Below, one piece after another: positions 46,499 through 55,355 of a stretch of DNA of 64,000 nucleotides. The notes beneath the pieces are model-generated. The model searched no databases, had not been told where the DNA came from, and saw nothing but the letters and a program-made list of their open reading frames with translations. The stretch's first letter is position 1; each line of letters starts with the position of its first letter. Origin of the DNA: Jatrophihabitans cynanchi (GTDB lineage: Bacteria; Actinomycetota; Actinomycetes; Mycobacteriales; Jatrophihabitantaceae). The stretch is from the NCBI RefSeq assembly GCF_027247405.1, contig NZ_CP097463.1, positions 4,451,413 through 4,515,412 on the forward strand, given 5' to 3'. The position numbers and the translations under genes are program-made.

Positions 46499-47394
46499 GC
46501 CGCGGGCGCGTGACGCCGTCGTGGCTCGCGCTGCGTGAGCCGGCCGATTCCGCTGCCCGTGCGTCCGACCTCGTCGACGCGATCCGGTGCACGCTGCCCG
46601 CCGGCCGGCCACTCGTGATCCGCGATCTCGCGTGCGGGACGGGTTCGATGATGCGCTGGCTGGCGCCTCGGCTGTCCGGGCGTCAGTGCTGGGTGTCTTA
46701 CGACCTGGACAGCGCACTGCTCGACACGCTGGACGGACCAGCGGGCGTCGTCGCCGCCGACGGCGCAGCGGTCGCGGTAGAAACGCGACGCCGCGATGTC
46801 ACCCGGCTGGCGACGGAGGAGCTCGCCGGCGCCGACGTGATCACCAGCTCCGCGCTGCTCGATCTGTTGACGGGATCGGAGCTGCGCGAGCTGGTCGGCA
46901 GTTGCGCGGGCGCCGGCTGCCCGGTGCTGCTCACCCTGACGGTCACCGGTGCGGTTCGGCTGTGGCCGCCGCACCCGTTGGACGAGGTCGTCGCGGCCGC
47001 CTTCAACGCCCACCAGCGCCGGGCCACCGCTGCCGGGACGCTACTCGGGCCGAGAGCGGCCGATGTGGCTGCGCACGAGTTCGCCGCGCTGGGCCGCGAC
47101 GTCGTGACGCGCGCGAGTCCCTGGCGGCTCGGGTCCGCGACGGCTGCACTGACCTACGCATGGCTGGTCGGCTGGCTGGCGGCAGCACGCGACCAGGATC
47201 CGCACCTGACGGCGGAGACGGCGGGATATGCGCGCCAGCGGCTCGCGGACGCGACTGCCGGCAGGCTGCGGGTCCTCGTCCAGCACCGCGACCTGCTGGT
47301 GTACCCGGCCGGCGCGCGGCGGACCGCTGAACCCGCTGACGATCACCTGCGTGTCGAGCAGCAGATGGTCGACGTCGAGGAGGTGGGCCGGTGA
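46495..47394 (+). CDS. SAM-dependent methyltransferase
   Basis: A 299-residue methyltransferase: motif I is VIRDLACGTGSMMRWLAPRL, then WVSYDLDSALLDTLD as the acidic loop, and GADVITSSALLDLLTGSEL. The C-terminal half resembles small-molecule methyltransferases and contains WRLGSATAALTYAWLVGWL. It is embedded between a glycosyltransferase and a membrane protein by GTGA overlaps on both sides, so it belongs to the same pathway. Substrate unknown. Confidence 0.84.
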   Translation: MSRGRVTPSWLALREPADSAARASDLVDAIRCTLPAGRPLVIRDLACGTGSMMRWLAPRLSGRQCWVSYDLDSALLDTLDGPAGVVAADGAAVAVETRRRDVTRLATEELAGADVITSSALLDLLTGSELRELVGSCAGAGCPVLLTLTVTGAVRLWPPHPLDEVVAAAFNAHQRRATAAGTLLGPRAADVAAHEFAALGRDVVTRASPWRLGSATAALTYAWLVGWLAAARDQDPHLTAETAGYARQRLADATAGRLRVLVQHRDLLVYPAGARRTAEPADDHLRVEQQMVDVEEVGR

Positions 47395-48428
47395 CGCGTC
47401 GGGTGTGGGCCGTCGCGCGCCTCGCAGCGGCGGTGACGATCGTGGCCGTCATCGTCGTCCGCCTGGGCGCCGGACCGTTCCTGACCGGTCTTCGTTCGGT
47501 CAGCGCCGGCACGCTGCTCGCCGCATGCGGCATTGCGATCGTGACGACGTCCTGCTGCGCCTTGCGCTGGTGGCTGGTCGCACGCGGGCTGCAGGTCCCG
47601 CTCGGATTCGGCACGGCGTTCGCCGCGTACTACCGCTCGCAGTTCCTCAACAGCGCGCTGCCCGGCGGTGTGCTCGGCGACCTGCACCGCGGCGTCCGGC
47701 ACGGCCGCGACACCGGCGATCTCGGTCGCGGATTACGCGCCGTGTTCTGGGAGCGCACCGCCGGACAGATGGTGCAGATCGTGGTGACCGTTGCGGTGCT
47801 CGCCACGTTTGCCTCGCCGGTGCGGGGTGTGGCGTTACCGATCGCCGTCGTGTGCGGTCTCGTGGCGTTGGTGGCAGCAGCGATTCTGCGCCGCGGCAGA
47901 ATGCGGTACGCGACGTCGCCCCCCGAAGTGTCCACGCGGTCGCGGCGGTGGGCGCGGGCCAGGCTGGCGGTGAGCACTGATCTGCGCGACGGCATCGCGG
48001 CGCCGCGGATCTGGCCCGGCGTGCTGACCTGCTCGGTCGCGGCCCAGGCAGGTCACGTGGTCACCTTCCTGATCGCGGCGCGCGCGACCGGTGCGAGCTT
48101 GCCGTTCGTCCACCTGCTTCCGCTGGTGATGCTCGTGCTGCTGGCCGCCGCGGTGCCGACGAACGTCGGCGGTTGGGGACCGCGCGAGGGGGCGGCCGCG
48201 TGGGTGTTCTCGGCCGCCGGGCTGACCGCGGCGCAGGGAGTCGCTGCCGGTGCCGCATACGGCGCGTTGGTCACTGCCGCCAGCCTGCCCGGCGCGGTCG
48301 TGCTGGGCGCGGGCGCGGTGGCTCGCCGGCGCCGCGGCCGGGCACCGCTCACGCCCGTTGCGGTTCCTTCGTTTCGTCCGCACCGGACGGCAGCCGTGCT
48401 GGCAACGGAGGGCGCTCGCGATGGTTGA
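47391..48428 (+). CDS. lysylphosphatidylglycerol-synthase-TM / UPF0104-like membrane protein
   Basis: A 345-residue membrane protein with about eight segments. The family hallmarks are RSQFLNSALPGGVLGDLHR and VPTNVGGWGPREGAAAWVF. The soluble aminoacyl domain of MprF is absent, so it is the membrane part only, as in many glycolipid-related flippase-like proteins. It may move a lipid-linked intermediate across the membrane. It overlaps the methyltransferase gene (GTGA) and the reductase gene by eight bases. Confidence 0.84.
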   Translation: MTRRVWAVARLAAAVTIVAVIVVRLGAGPFLTGLRSVSAGTLLAACGIAIVTTSCCALRWWLVARGLQVPLGFGTAFAAYYRSQFLNSALPGGVLGDLHRGVRHGRDTGDLGRGLRAVFWERTAGQMVQIVVTVAVLATFASPVRGVALPIAVVCGLVALVAAAILRRGRMRYATSPPEVSTRSRRWARARLAVSTDLRDGIAAPRIWPGVLTCSVAAQAGHVVTFLIAARATGASLPFVHLLPLVMLVLLAAAVPTNVGGWGPREGAAAWVFSAAGLTAAQGVAAGAAYGALVTAASLPGAVVLGAGAVARRRRGRAPLTPVAVPSFRPHRTAAVLATEGARDG

Positions 48429-49113
48429 TCGGCCCTACACCGTGCTGAGCTGCGGCATGTCGATCGACGGCTACCTCGACAGCGCGCGCGTCAAGCGGCT
48501 CCCGCTGTCCAATGCGGCCGACTTCGACCGGGTCGATGCGGTGCGGGCGAGTTGTGACGCGATCCTCGTCGGCGCCAACACCGTCCGCAACGACAACCCG
48601 CGGCTGCTCATCCGGTCAGCCGACCGGCGCCGGGACCGGGTGGCCCGCGGCCTCGCCCCGCACCCGCTGAAGGTCAGCGTGACCACCCACGGCGACCTCG
48701 ACCCACGCGTCAACTTCTTCACCGCCGGGGACTCCGCGCGGCTGGTCTACTGCCCCGACCGCGCGGTGACCGAGGTCCGCGGCCGGCTCGGCCACGTCGC
48801 GACCGTCGTCGGTGCCGGCCAACCCGTCGAGCTGCGACGAGTCTGCGAAGACCTCTCCGACCGCGGGGTGCAGCGTCTCATCGTCGAAGGCGGCGGATCG
48901 ATCCACACCCAGTTCCTGACGGCCGACCTGGTGGATCAGCTCGATCTCGTGGTGGCGCCCTTCTTCGTCGGCGACTCCCGGGCGCGGCGGTTCGTCGGTG
49001 ACGGGAAGTTCCCGTGGCACTCGCAACGCAGGGCCGAACTGGCTGAGGTGCAGCAGATCGGAGACGTCGTGTTGCTGCGCTACGCGCTGTCGTCCCGCTT
49101 CGGAACGACCTGA
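48421..49113 (+). CDS. RibD C-terminal-domain / dihydrofolate-reductase-like pyrimidine reductase
   Basis: A 230-residue single-domain reductase related to the RibD C-terminal domain: TVLSCGMSIDGYLDSA, the substrate loop DAILVGANTVRNDNPRLLIR, a nucleotide-binding segment RGVQRLIVEGGGSIHTQFL and LVVAPFFVGDSRARRF. It probably reduces a ribosylamino-pyrimidine with NADPH, as in riboflavin synthesis, but it sits in a cluster with no riboflavin gene. The ATG overlaps the membrane protein's stop. Its normal partner, GTP cyclohydrolase II, is decayed just downstream. Confidence 0.88.
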   Translation: MVDRPYTVLSCGMSIDGYLDSARVKRLPLSNAADFDRVDAVRASCDAILVGANTVRNDNPRLLIRSADRRRDRVARGLAPHPLKVSVTTHGDLDPRVNFFTAGDSARLVYCPDRAVTEVRGRLGHVATVVGAGQPVELRRVCEDLSDRGVQRLIVEGGGSIHTQFLTADLVDQLDLVVAPFFVGDSRARRFVGDGKFPWHSQRRAELAEVQQIGDVVLLRYALSSRFGTT

Positions 49114-49128
49114 GGGCGGCGGCACACC

Positions 49129-49520
49129 GTGACGGACCCCGCTGCCGAGCGGACCCGCTGTGCCGGTCGCGACGAGCGTGCCGGTCGCGACCATCCGGAC
49201 GCAGGTCCGGCTTCCGCTCCGCTTTCCCGACGGCGTCACGGCCGATGCCCGCGTGTTCACCTTCGACGGGCTCGCCGACCGCGGCGAACACCTGGCCCTC
49301 GGCCTCGGGGACCGGCCGGCGACGCGACGAGCGCCACCGGCGTGCCGCTTCGTCGGTCCGGTTGCTCAGCAACAACCCCGACAGGGCCCGGCAGCTCGCG
49401 CGATGCGGCGTTACGGTCATCGACCAGCTGCCGACCGGCGTGCACCTGTCCGCTGCCAACTCGCGGTACCTGGCCGCGAAGGTTCGGCACGGAGCCCACA
49501 CCCTGAAGCTGCCCGACCCC
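49129..49520 (+). pseudogene. degenerate GTP cyclohydrolase II (RibA-like) fragment
   Basis: Two ends of a RibA-like protein survive in different frames. One frame (from the GTG at 49160) gives VRLPLRFPDGVTADARVFTF then DGLADRGEHLALGLGD, the start of the family. Another, from about 49353, gives SVRLLSNNPDRARQLARCGV then TVIDQLPTGVHLSAANSRYL and AAKVRHGAHTLKL, its usual C-terminal end. The zinc cysteines and catalytic centre (about 100 residues) are missing and the frames do not connect. A TTG/GTG at 49129 is a possible old start. The gene follows the RibD-C reductase by 15 bases. Confidence 0.7.
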
Positions 49521-49631
49521 GCAGGCACCGGCGACACGCATGCTTGTTGCTACAGCCTTGCGCGGGCAAGAAGCGGTTGCCCTGCGGGTCAAACGAATGG
49601 GACCAAATGATCACGGTGTGCGCGCGAGATC

Positions 49632-49637
49632 TATAAC
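49632..49637 (+). promoter_or_regulatory. possible -10 element (TATAAC) for the hydroxyacid dehydrogenase
   Basis: TATAAC directly precedes the first GTG (49638) and ends nine bases before an in-frame GTG at 49647. A leaderless transcript beginning near 49647 would fit better than translation from 49638. Weaker than the other leaderless sites. Confidence 0.35.
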
Positions 49638-50597
49638 GTGAGACCGGTGCAGACCATCACCGTCCTCGATGACTACCAGCAGGTCGCGCTCCGCAGCGCG
49701 GATTGGTCCGCCGTTCGGCAGCGATTCACGGTCGACGTGGTGCACGAGCGGCTCGCCGACGAGCGCGCGGTGATCAGCCGGCTGGCCGAGTCGGCAGTCG
49801 TCGTCGCGATGCGCGAGCGGACCGCGTTCCCCGCTTCGGTGCTCACTGCCCTGCCGACCCTGCGGCTGCTGGTGACGACCGGCATGCGCAACGCGGCGAT
49901 AGACCTACCCGCCGCCACGTCCCGCGGCATCACCGTCTGCGGGACGAGCGGCTCGGGCAACTCGGTCCCCGAACTCACGATCGGGATGATGATCGCGCTC
50001 ACCCGCAACATCGTCGCCGAGGACGCCGCGGTGCGGGCCGGCCGCTGGCAGCAGCACATCGGTCCCGGGCTCGCCGGCAGCACGCTCGGTGTCGTCGGCT
50101 TGGGCCGGCTCGGTGTGCCCGTCGCGCGCCTGGCCCAGGCGTTCGGGATGCAGGTAATCGCCTGGTCGCCCAACCTCACCGAAGAGCGCGCGGCGCAGCA
50201 CGGTGTGCGCGCCGTCAGCAAGGCGGAACTGTTCGCCGAATCGGACATCGTCACGATCCACATGCCGCTGTCCGAACGCAGCCGGGGGCTGGTAGGCGCC
50301 GCCGAGTTCGCCACCATGAAGCCGAGCGCCTACCTGATCAACACCTCGCGCGGGCCGATCGTCGACGAGGGCGCGCTCGGGCAGGCGCTGCGAGACCGCC
50401 GCATCGCCGGAGCCGGGCTGGACGTGTACGACGTCGAGCCGCTCCCGGCCGATCATCCGCTGCTTTCGGCGCCCAACACGCTCCTGCTGCCGCACATCGG
50501 GTACGTCACCACGGACGGCTACCGCACCTGGTTCGCCCAGGTGGTCGAGGACATCCTCGCCTGGTCCGACGGTCGCCCGGTGCGGGTGCTGGGCTGA
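49638..50597 (+). CDS. D-2-hydroxyacid dehydrogenase family protein
   Basis: A 319-residue NAD(P)-dependent dehydrogenase. The Rossmann motif is LGVVGLGRLGVPVARLAQAF, the catalytic Arg is in LINTSRGPIVDEG, the Glu in DVYDVEPLP, and the His in LLLPHIGYVTTDGY. The C-terminal domain returns to complete the substrate site. It reduces 2-oxoacids; the exact acid is unknown. An in-frame GTG at 49647 (V4) is an alternative start. It lies behind the decayed RibA-like fragment and has its own promoter. Confidence 0.91.
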   Translation: MRPVQTITVLDDYQQVALRSADWSAVRQRFTVDVVHERLADERAVISRLAESAVVVAMRERTAFPASVLTALPTLRLLVTTGMRNAAIDLPAATSRGITVCGTSGSGNSVPELTIGMMIALTRNIVAEDAAVRAGRWQQHIGPGLAGSTLGVVGLGRLGVPVARLAQAFGMQVIAWSPNLTEERAAQHGVRAVSKAELFAESDIVTIHMPLSERSRGLVGAAEFATMKPSAYLINTSRGPIVDEGALGQALRDRRIAGAGLDVYDVEPLPADHPLLSAPNTLLLPHIGYVTTDGYRTWFAQVVEDILAWSDGRPVRVLG

Positions 50598-50662
50598 CCG
50601 CTCGACCGACGGCTGCCAGGTAATTCCCAGCGATCGTCCAGGCAGGACGCACGCACGCCGAC

Positions 50663-50668
50663 CAGACT
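50663..50668 (+). promoter_or_regulatory. possible -10 element (CAGACT) for the response regulator
   Basis: CAGACT lies six bases before the GTG at 50675, without a ribosome-binding site. The same hexamer and spacing (seven) precede the SRPBCC gene. It would start the regulator-kinase-flavin operon. Confidence 0.4.
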
Positions 50669-50674
50669 GACGGG

Positions 50675-51403
50675 GTGAGCGACGCGATGGATGCGGGGTC
50701 CGGCAGGCCCGCCGAGGCACGGCTACTCGTCGTCGAGGACGATCCGAACATCGTCGAACTGCTGTCAGCCAGCCTGCGCTACGCGGGCTTCGAGGTCGCG
50801 ACCGCCCAGGACGGGCACACCGCCCTGCGCCTCGCCCGCGAGCTGCGCCCCGACCTGCTGGTGCTCGACGTGATGATCCCCGGCATCGACGGCTTCGAGG
50901 TCGTCCGGCGGATGGGGGCGGACGGCGTGCGCTGCCCGGTGCTGTTCCTGACCGCGCGCGATGCCGTCGAGGACAAGATCACCGGGCTGACCGTGGGCGG
51001 CGACGACTACGTGACGAAGCCGTTCAGCCTGGACGAGGTCATCGCCCGGATCCGCGCGGTGCTGCGGCGCAGCGCCGCGGCACCCAACCTCCCGGCGTCC
51101 GAACGCCTAACCTTCGCCGACATCGAACTGGATGACGAGACGCACGAGGTGCGCAAGGCGGGTGCACTCGTTGCCCTCTCGCCGACGGAGTTCAACCTGC
51201 TGCGCTACTTCCTGGAGAACGCCGGGCGGGTACTGAGCAAGGCGCAGATCCTCGACCACGTATGGCATTACGACTTCGGGGGCGACGCGAACGTGGTCGA
51301 GTCGTACGTCTCGTACCTGCGCCGCAAGATCGACACCACCGAACCCCGGTTGCTGCACACGCTGCGTGGCGTCGGCTACGTGCTGCGGCTACCGCGCGCC
51401 TAG
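50675..51403 (+). CDS. OmpR-family two-component response regulator
   Basis: A 242-residue regulator. The receiver has the acidic residues in LLVVEDDPNIVELL, the phosphorylated Asp in LLVLDVMIPGIDGFE, the switch Thr in LFLTARD and Lys in VTKPFSLDE. The C-terminal winged helix has ALSPTEFNLLRYFLENAGRV and VVESYVSYLRRKIDT. It is a typical trans-Reg_C regulator of the PhoP/MtrA kind. Immediately downstream is its histidine kinase (seven bases). Likely leaderless. It probably controls the following redox operon. Confidence 0.94.
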   Translation: MSDAMDAGSGRPAEARLLVVEDDPNIVELLSASLRYAGFEVATAQDGHTALRLARELRPDLLVLDVMIPGIDGFEVVRRMGADGVRCPVLFLTARDAVEDKITGLTVGGDDYVTKPFSLDEVIARIRAVLRRSAAAPNLPASERLTFADIELDDETHEVRKAGALVALSPTEFNLLRYFLENAGRVLSKAQILDHVWHYDFGGDANVVESYVSYLRRKIDTTEPRLLHTLRGVGYVLRLPRA

Positions 51404-51410
51404 GCCCGGC

Positions 51411-53018
51411 ATGCCGTCCCGTCTCGCAGCGCTGACCGGAGCGCTCGCTCGCGCGCCACGGCGACTGGGCGCGCGGGCGCCGCTGCGGGTGAAACTGGTG
51501 GCCCTGCTCCTGCTTCTCGTCGCCGTCGCACTGGCCGGCTCGGGTGCAGCCGCGTCGACGACGCTGCGCACCTACCTGGTCGGCCGGATCGACTCACAAC
51601 TGTCCGATGCGCAGCACCCGATCGTCGAGCACGGACTGGCGGGCACGCTACGCGGCTCTGAGCGCGGCGGCGGCGCGCTGCCGGGCGGTTCCAGCGGGAG
51701 CGCGACCGATCGCGACTCCGTACAGGACCGGCTGCCCAGCGCGTACGTGGTGGAGGTGACCGATTCGCGTGGCACCCCGGTCTACGGCCCCACCAACGCG
51801 CTCGTCGACACCACGCAGCCGCTGCCGGACCTCCCGAGCCCGACCGGCGCGGCTACCAGGGCGCGCGGCGCGCACACCTTCACCGTCGACGCGGTCGAAG
51901 GGACCACTCAATGGCGGGTGCTCGCCGAACCGGTGATCCTGATCGACGGCAGCACGGGCACGCTGTTCATCGCGCAGAGCCTGCGCGACGTCCAGAGCAC
52001 GGTGGCCCACCTGATCGTGCTGCTGGTCGTCATCGGCGCGGCAGCGGTTGTCGTGCTGGGCGGTGTGGGCTACCTCGTGGTGCGCCGCAGCCTGCGCCCG
52101 TTGCGGGATGTCGAGCGGACCGCGGCCCAGATCGCGGCAGGCGACCTGTCGCACCGGGTGCCGGAGACGGCCGACCCGCGCACCGAGGTCGGCGGGCTGT
52201 CGGTCGCGCTGAACAGCATGCTCGGCCAGATCGAGACCGCGTTCGCCGCGCGTGCCGCGTCGGAATCGGCGGCCCGCGCCTCCGAGCAGCGGATGCGCCG
52301 CTTCGTCGCGGACGCCAGCCATGAACTGCGCACCCCGCTGACCACGATCCGTGGGTTCGCCGAGCTGTACCGCCACGGTGCCGCCACCGACCCGGCCGAG
52401 CTGAGCAGGCTGATGCGGCGCATCGAGGACGAGGCGAAGCGGATGGGCCTGCTGGTGGAGGACCTGCTCACGCTCGCCCGTCTCGACCAGCAGCGTCCGC
52501 TCGCTCGCCTGCCCGTCGACCTGCTCGCCCTTGCCCGCGACGCCGTGTCCGACGCGCGCGCGGTCGCACCCGAGCGTCCGATCAGCCTGCTCGTCGGGCC
52601 GACCGATCCACCGCCCGTGGTCATCGGCGACGACGCCCGGCTACGCCAGGTACTCGCCAACCTGATCGGCAACGCGCTGCAACACACGCCGGCCGACGCC
52701 GCGGTCACCGTCCGGATCGGGACGGTCCCCGGCGAGCGCACCGGCGCGCAGGTGGTCCGGCTGAGCGTCGAGGACGCCGGCCCGGGGCTGTCCACCGAGG
52801 ACGCCGAGCGGGTCTTCGAACGCTTCTACCGCGCCGATGCTGCGCGGGACCGCCGCGACGGCGGTTCCGGCCTGGGACTGTCCATCGTGGCCGCGCTGGT
52901 GGCCGGTCACGGCGGTACGGTCGACGTCGACAGCACCCCCGGGGTCGGGGTGCGCTTCGTCGTCGAACTCCCCCTCGCCGGTGACGCACCGATCGGGGCA
53001 CCCGGCGCGGCGGGCTGA
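51411..53018 (+). CDS. sensor histidine kinase
   Basis: A 535-residue membrane kinase. One N-terminal membrane segment (VALLLLLVAVALAGSGAAAS), an extracellular sensor of about 150 residues, a second segment (LIVLLVVIGAAAVVVLGGVGYLVV), then HAMP (RRSLRPLRDVERTAAQIAAG), HisKA with phosphorylated His in SHELRTPLTTIRGFAEL, and HATPase with NLIGNALQHTP, EDAGPGLS and GGSGLGLSIVAAL. It pairs with the regulator just upstream. The signal is unknown; downstream ferric-reductase-like and FMN genes suggest redox or metal state. Confidence 0.94.
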   Translation: MPSRLAALTGALARAPRRLGARAPLRVKLVALLLLLVAVALAGSGAAASTTLRTYLVGRIDSQLSDAQHPIVEHGLAGTLRGSERGGGALPGGSSGSATDRDSVQDRLPSAYVVEVTDSRGTPVYGPTNALVDTTQPLPDLPSPTGAATRARGAHTFTVDAVEGTTQWRVLAEPVILIDGSTGTLFIAQSLRDVQSTVAHLIVLLVVIGAAAVVVLGGVGYLVVRRSLRPLRDVERTAAQIAAGDLSHRVPETADPRTEVGGLSVALNSMLGQIETAFAARAASESAARASEQRMRRFVADASHELRTPLTTIRGFAELYRHGAATDPAELSRLMRRIEDEAKRMGLLVEDLLTLARLDQQRPLARLPVDLLALARDAVSDARAVAPERPISLLVGPTDPPPVVIGDDARLRQVLANLIGNALQHTPADAAVTVRIGTVPGERTGAQVVRLSVEDAGPGLSTEDAERVFERFYRADAARDRRDGGSGLGLSIVAALVAGHGGTVDVDSTPGVGVRFVVELPLAGDAPIGAPGAAG

Positions 53019-53076
53019 CAGCAAACCCGCAGGTTCCCGACAGCGCCGACCAAGCCGGGTCGCCGACAGTGGAAGC

Positions 53077-53478
53077 ATGAACGCACCGAGCCGACTCGCC
53101 GGGCCGCCCGCCGTCACCCCGCGGACCGTGGTGATCGCCTGCATCGACCAGCCCGCCGGCTGGTTGCGCGAACTGCAGGCCAACCTCGCCGCACTCGAGC
53201 CGTCCGGGGCCGTCGCCTGGCACGTCGGGTCGGACCATGCCGCGGCGCAGCTGGTGCTCGGCCGCCGCGCCGCGATCGCCGCCCACCAAGCCGCCCTGCC
53301 GACCGGCGCCGTCCTGGTCGCCGTCGTGGGCGAGCACGACGACGGCTCCGGCGTGGTGAGCGCGCTCGCCACCGGTGCCGTTGCCTGCGTCCGCGGCACC
53401 GACCCGGCGCTCACCGCAGCCTTCCTGCGCGCGGTCGCGCGGCGTCACGGACTGCTCGACGTGGACGCGGCCCGATGA
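53077..53478 (+). CDS. hypothetical protein, receiver-like fold
   Basis: A 133-residue protein between the sensor kinase and the ferric-reductase-like gene. It has VVIACIDQPAGWLRELQANL, alternating strands (AVAWHVGS; VLVAVVGEHDDG), and ends with GAVACVRGTDPALTAAFLRAVARR, a shape reminiscent of a degenerate response-regulator receiver but without its Asp-Lys residues. It overlaps the next gene by four bases, so it likely works with it. No family is named. Confidence 0.72.
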   Translation: MNAPSRLAGPPAVTPRTVVIACIDQPAGWLRELQANLAALEPSGAVAWHVGSDHAAAQLVLGRRAAIAAHQAALPTGAVLVAVVGEHDDGSGVVSALATGAVACVRGTDPALTAAFLRAVARRHGLLDVDAAR

Positions 53479-54866
53479 CCGCGACCACGAGCCGCTCCGT
53501 GCCGCCTGTCGCGCCGCCGGCCGCGCGCCCGGCCGTCACCCGGCCGGTACCTGCCCCAGGCGCGCACCCGCGCGTCGTCTTCGCGATCATCGCTGCCGGC
53601 GCACTGGCCTGCCTCGCGCTCTGGTGGAACAACACTCCCGCGATTCACGGCGTCGGCGACTGGCTCACCAACGCCGGCCGGATCTTTGGCCTGCTGGCCG
53701 GCTACGGCGTCGTCGTGCTCGTGGCGCTCATGGCGCGCATCCCCCCGCTCGAGCGGGGTATCGGCGCCGACCGGCTCGCGCGCTGGCACGCCCACGGCGG
53801 CCGGTACACGGTCAGCCTCATCCTCGCGCACGGCCTGCTGATCATCTGGGGCTACTCGATCACCGCCCACACCGGCGTCGTCAGCCAGACCAGCACGCTG
53901 CTCACCAGCTACCCGGACGTGCTGATGGCAACCGTAGGCGGGCTGCTGTTCGTCGCGGTCGGCGTCCTTTCCGCCCGCGCGGCACGCCGCCGGATGCGCT
54001 ACGAGACCTGGTACTACCTGCACCTGTACACCTACCTCGCGATCGCCCTGGCCTTCAGCCATCAGTTCGCCACCGGCGCGGAGTTCATGAGCAACTGGGC
54101 CGCGCGCGTGCTCTGGTCGGCCCTCTACCTCGGCGTCGCGGCTGCTATCGCCTGGTACCGCGTCGCCGTCCCGGTCCGGCAGGCCTTCCGGCACCGGATG
54201 CGGGTCGCCCGCGTCCACCACGAGGCGCCCGGGGTGGTGTCGCTGATCGTCACCGGCCGGCACCTGGACGAGCTGGGTGCCGAGTCCGGGCAGTTCTTCC
54301 GCTGGCGCTTCCTGACCCGCGGGCTCTGGTGGGCGGCCAACCCGTACTCGCTGTCGGCGGCCCCGCAGGGCAGTGCGCTGCGGATCACGGTGGCCCACCT
54401 GGGCGAGCACAGCGCTGCCCTCGCCCGGCTGCGACCCGGCACGCGCGTCATGACCGAGGGACCCTACGGCGCGCTCACCGCGCAGCGGCGGCGGCAGCGC
54501 AAGGTGCTGCTCATCGCCGGCGGCATCGGCATCACCCCGCTGCGGGCGCTGTTCGAGACCCTGCCCGGCGGTCGCGACGTCACGCTGCTCTATCGCGTCG
54601 GGCACGAGCGCGAGGTGCTGTTCAGGACCGAACTGGCCGAGCTCGCCCGCCAGCGGCACGCCCGGGTGCACGTGATCGCCGGGCACCGCGCCGAGCTCGG
54701 CTACGACCCGCTGTCGGCTGAGGCGCTCACGGCCAACCTGCCCGACCTGCGCGCACACGACGTGTACGTCTGCGGCTCCGAGTCGATGGCGGAGGCGGTC
54801 ATCACCGCACTGCGCCGCGCGAAGGTCCCGCGCCGCCACATCCATCACGAGTCGTTCCAGTTCTGA
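53475..54866 (+). CDS. ferric-reductase-like membrane flavoprotein
   Basis: A 463-residue protein. The N-terminal membrane half has paired histidines likely to bind b-type haem (HAHGGRYTVSLILAHGLLII; ETWYYLHLYTYLAIALAFSH). The C-terminal half is a ferredoxin-NADP-reductase domain with FAD-binding NPYSLSAAP and NADP-binding LLIAGGIGITPLRALFE and VYVCGSESMAEAV. It moves electrons from NADPH across the membrane, as in ferric reductases/NADPH oxidases. With the FMN-binding protein and ApbE downstream it would feed an extracytoplasmic flavin. Overlaps the preceding hypothetical by four bases. Confidence 0.9.
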   Translation: MTATTSRSVPPVAPPAARPAVTRPVPAPGAHPRVVFAIIAAGALACLALWWNNTPAIHGVGDWLTNAGRIFGLLAGYGVVVLVALMARIPPLERGIGADRLARWHAHGGRYTVSLILAHGLLIIWGYSITAHTGVVSQTSTLLTSYPDVLMATVGGLLFVAVGVLSARAARRRMRYETWYYLHLYTYLAIALAFSHQFATGAEFMSNWAARVLWSALYLGVAAAIAWYRVAVPVRQAFRHRMRVARVHHEAPGVVSLIVTGRHLDELGAESGQFFRWRFLTRGLWWAANPYSLSAAPQGSALRITVAHLGEHSAALARLRPGTRVMTEGPYGALTAQRRRQRKVLLIAGGIGITPLRALFETLPGGRDVTLLYRVGHEREVLFRTELAELARQRHARVHVIAGHRAELGYDPLSAEALTANLPDLRAHDVYVCGSESMAEAVITALRRAKVPRRHIHHESFQF

Positions 54867-54899
54867 CGACCTGTACACCCGCATACCGAAGGACAGCTG

Positions 54900-55355
54900 A
54901 TGAAACGCGTCGCCCTGGCCCTGTTCGGCACCGTCACCGGGCTGGTGATGCTGCTCGGGTTCAAGACCCACAGCCCCACCACCGTGCCCACCGCGATCGG
55001 CGTGACGACGTCGACCCCCCACGCCGGCGCCGGGACGAGTTCACCACGCGGCGCCGCGACGTCCGGCGCAGGCAGCGGCACCAAGACGTACACCGGCGCC
55101 TCGGTCGATACCAACTACGGGCCGGTGCAGGTGCAGATCACCGTCACCGGCGGCAAGATCACAGCCGCGAACGCCGTCGACTACCCGCAGAACGGCTCAC
55201 GCGATCGGCAGATCAACTCGTACGCGGTGCCGCAGCTCAACAGCGAAGCGGTCGCGGCGCAGAGCGCGCACATCGACATGGTCTCCGGCGCCAGCTACAC
55301 CAGCGCGGGGTACGCCCAGTCGCTGCAGAGCGCACTTGACAAGGCGGGGCTGTGA
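54900..55355 (+). CDS. secreted FMN-binding-domain protein
   Basis: A 151-residue protein with a signal/anchor segment (VALALFGTVTGLVMLLGF), a Ser/Thr/Gly linker (residues ~25-65) and an FMN_bind domain. The flavinylation motif is D126-x2-SGASYTS, so FMN would be attached via phosphodiester to Thr134 by ApbE, encoded next. This makes an extracytoplasmic covalent flavoprotein electron carrier. It has no lipobox cysteine. It lies 33 bases after the reductase gene and overlaps apbE by four bases. Confidence 0.9.
   Translation: MKRVALALFGTVTGLVMLLGFKTHSPTTVPTAIGVTTSTPHAGAGTSSPRGAATSGAGSGTKTYTGASVDTNYGPVQVQITVTGGKITAANAVDYPQNGSRDRQINSYAVPQLNSEAVAAQSAHIDMVSGASYTSAGYAQSLQSALDKAGL

Noticed and set aside
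49160..49636. 158-residue hypothetical protein behind the RibD-C gene
   Set aside because: The N-terminal part matches RibA and the later part turns into Arg-rich frame-shifted sequence. It is better treated as part of the pseudogene.
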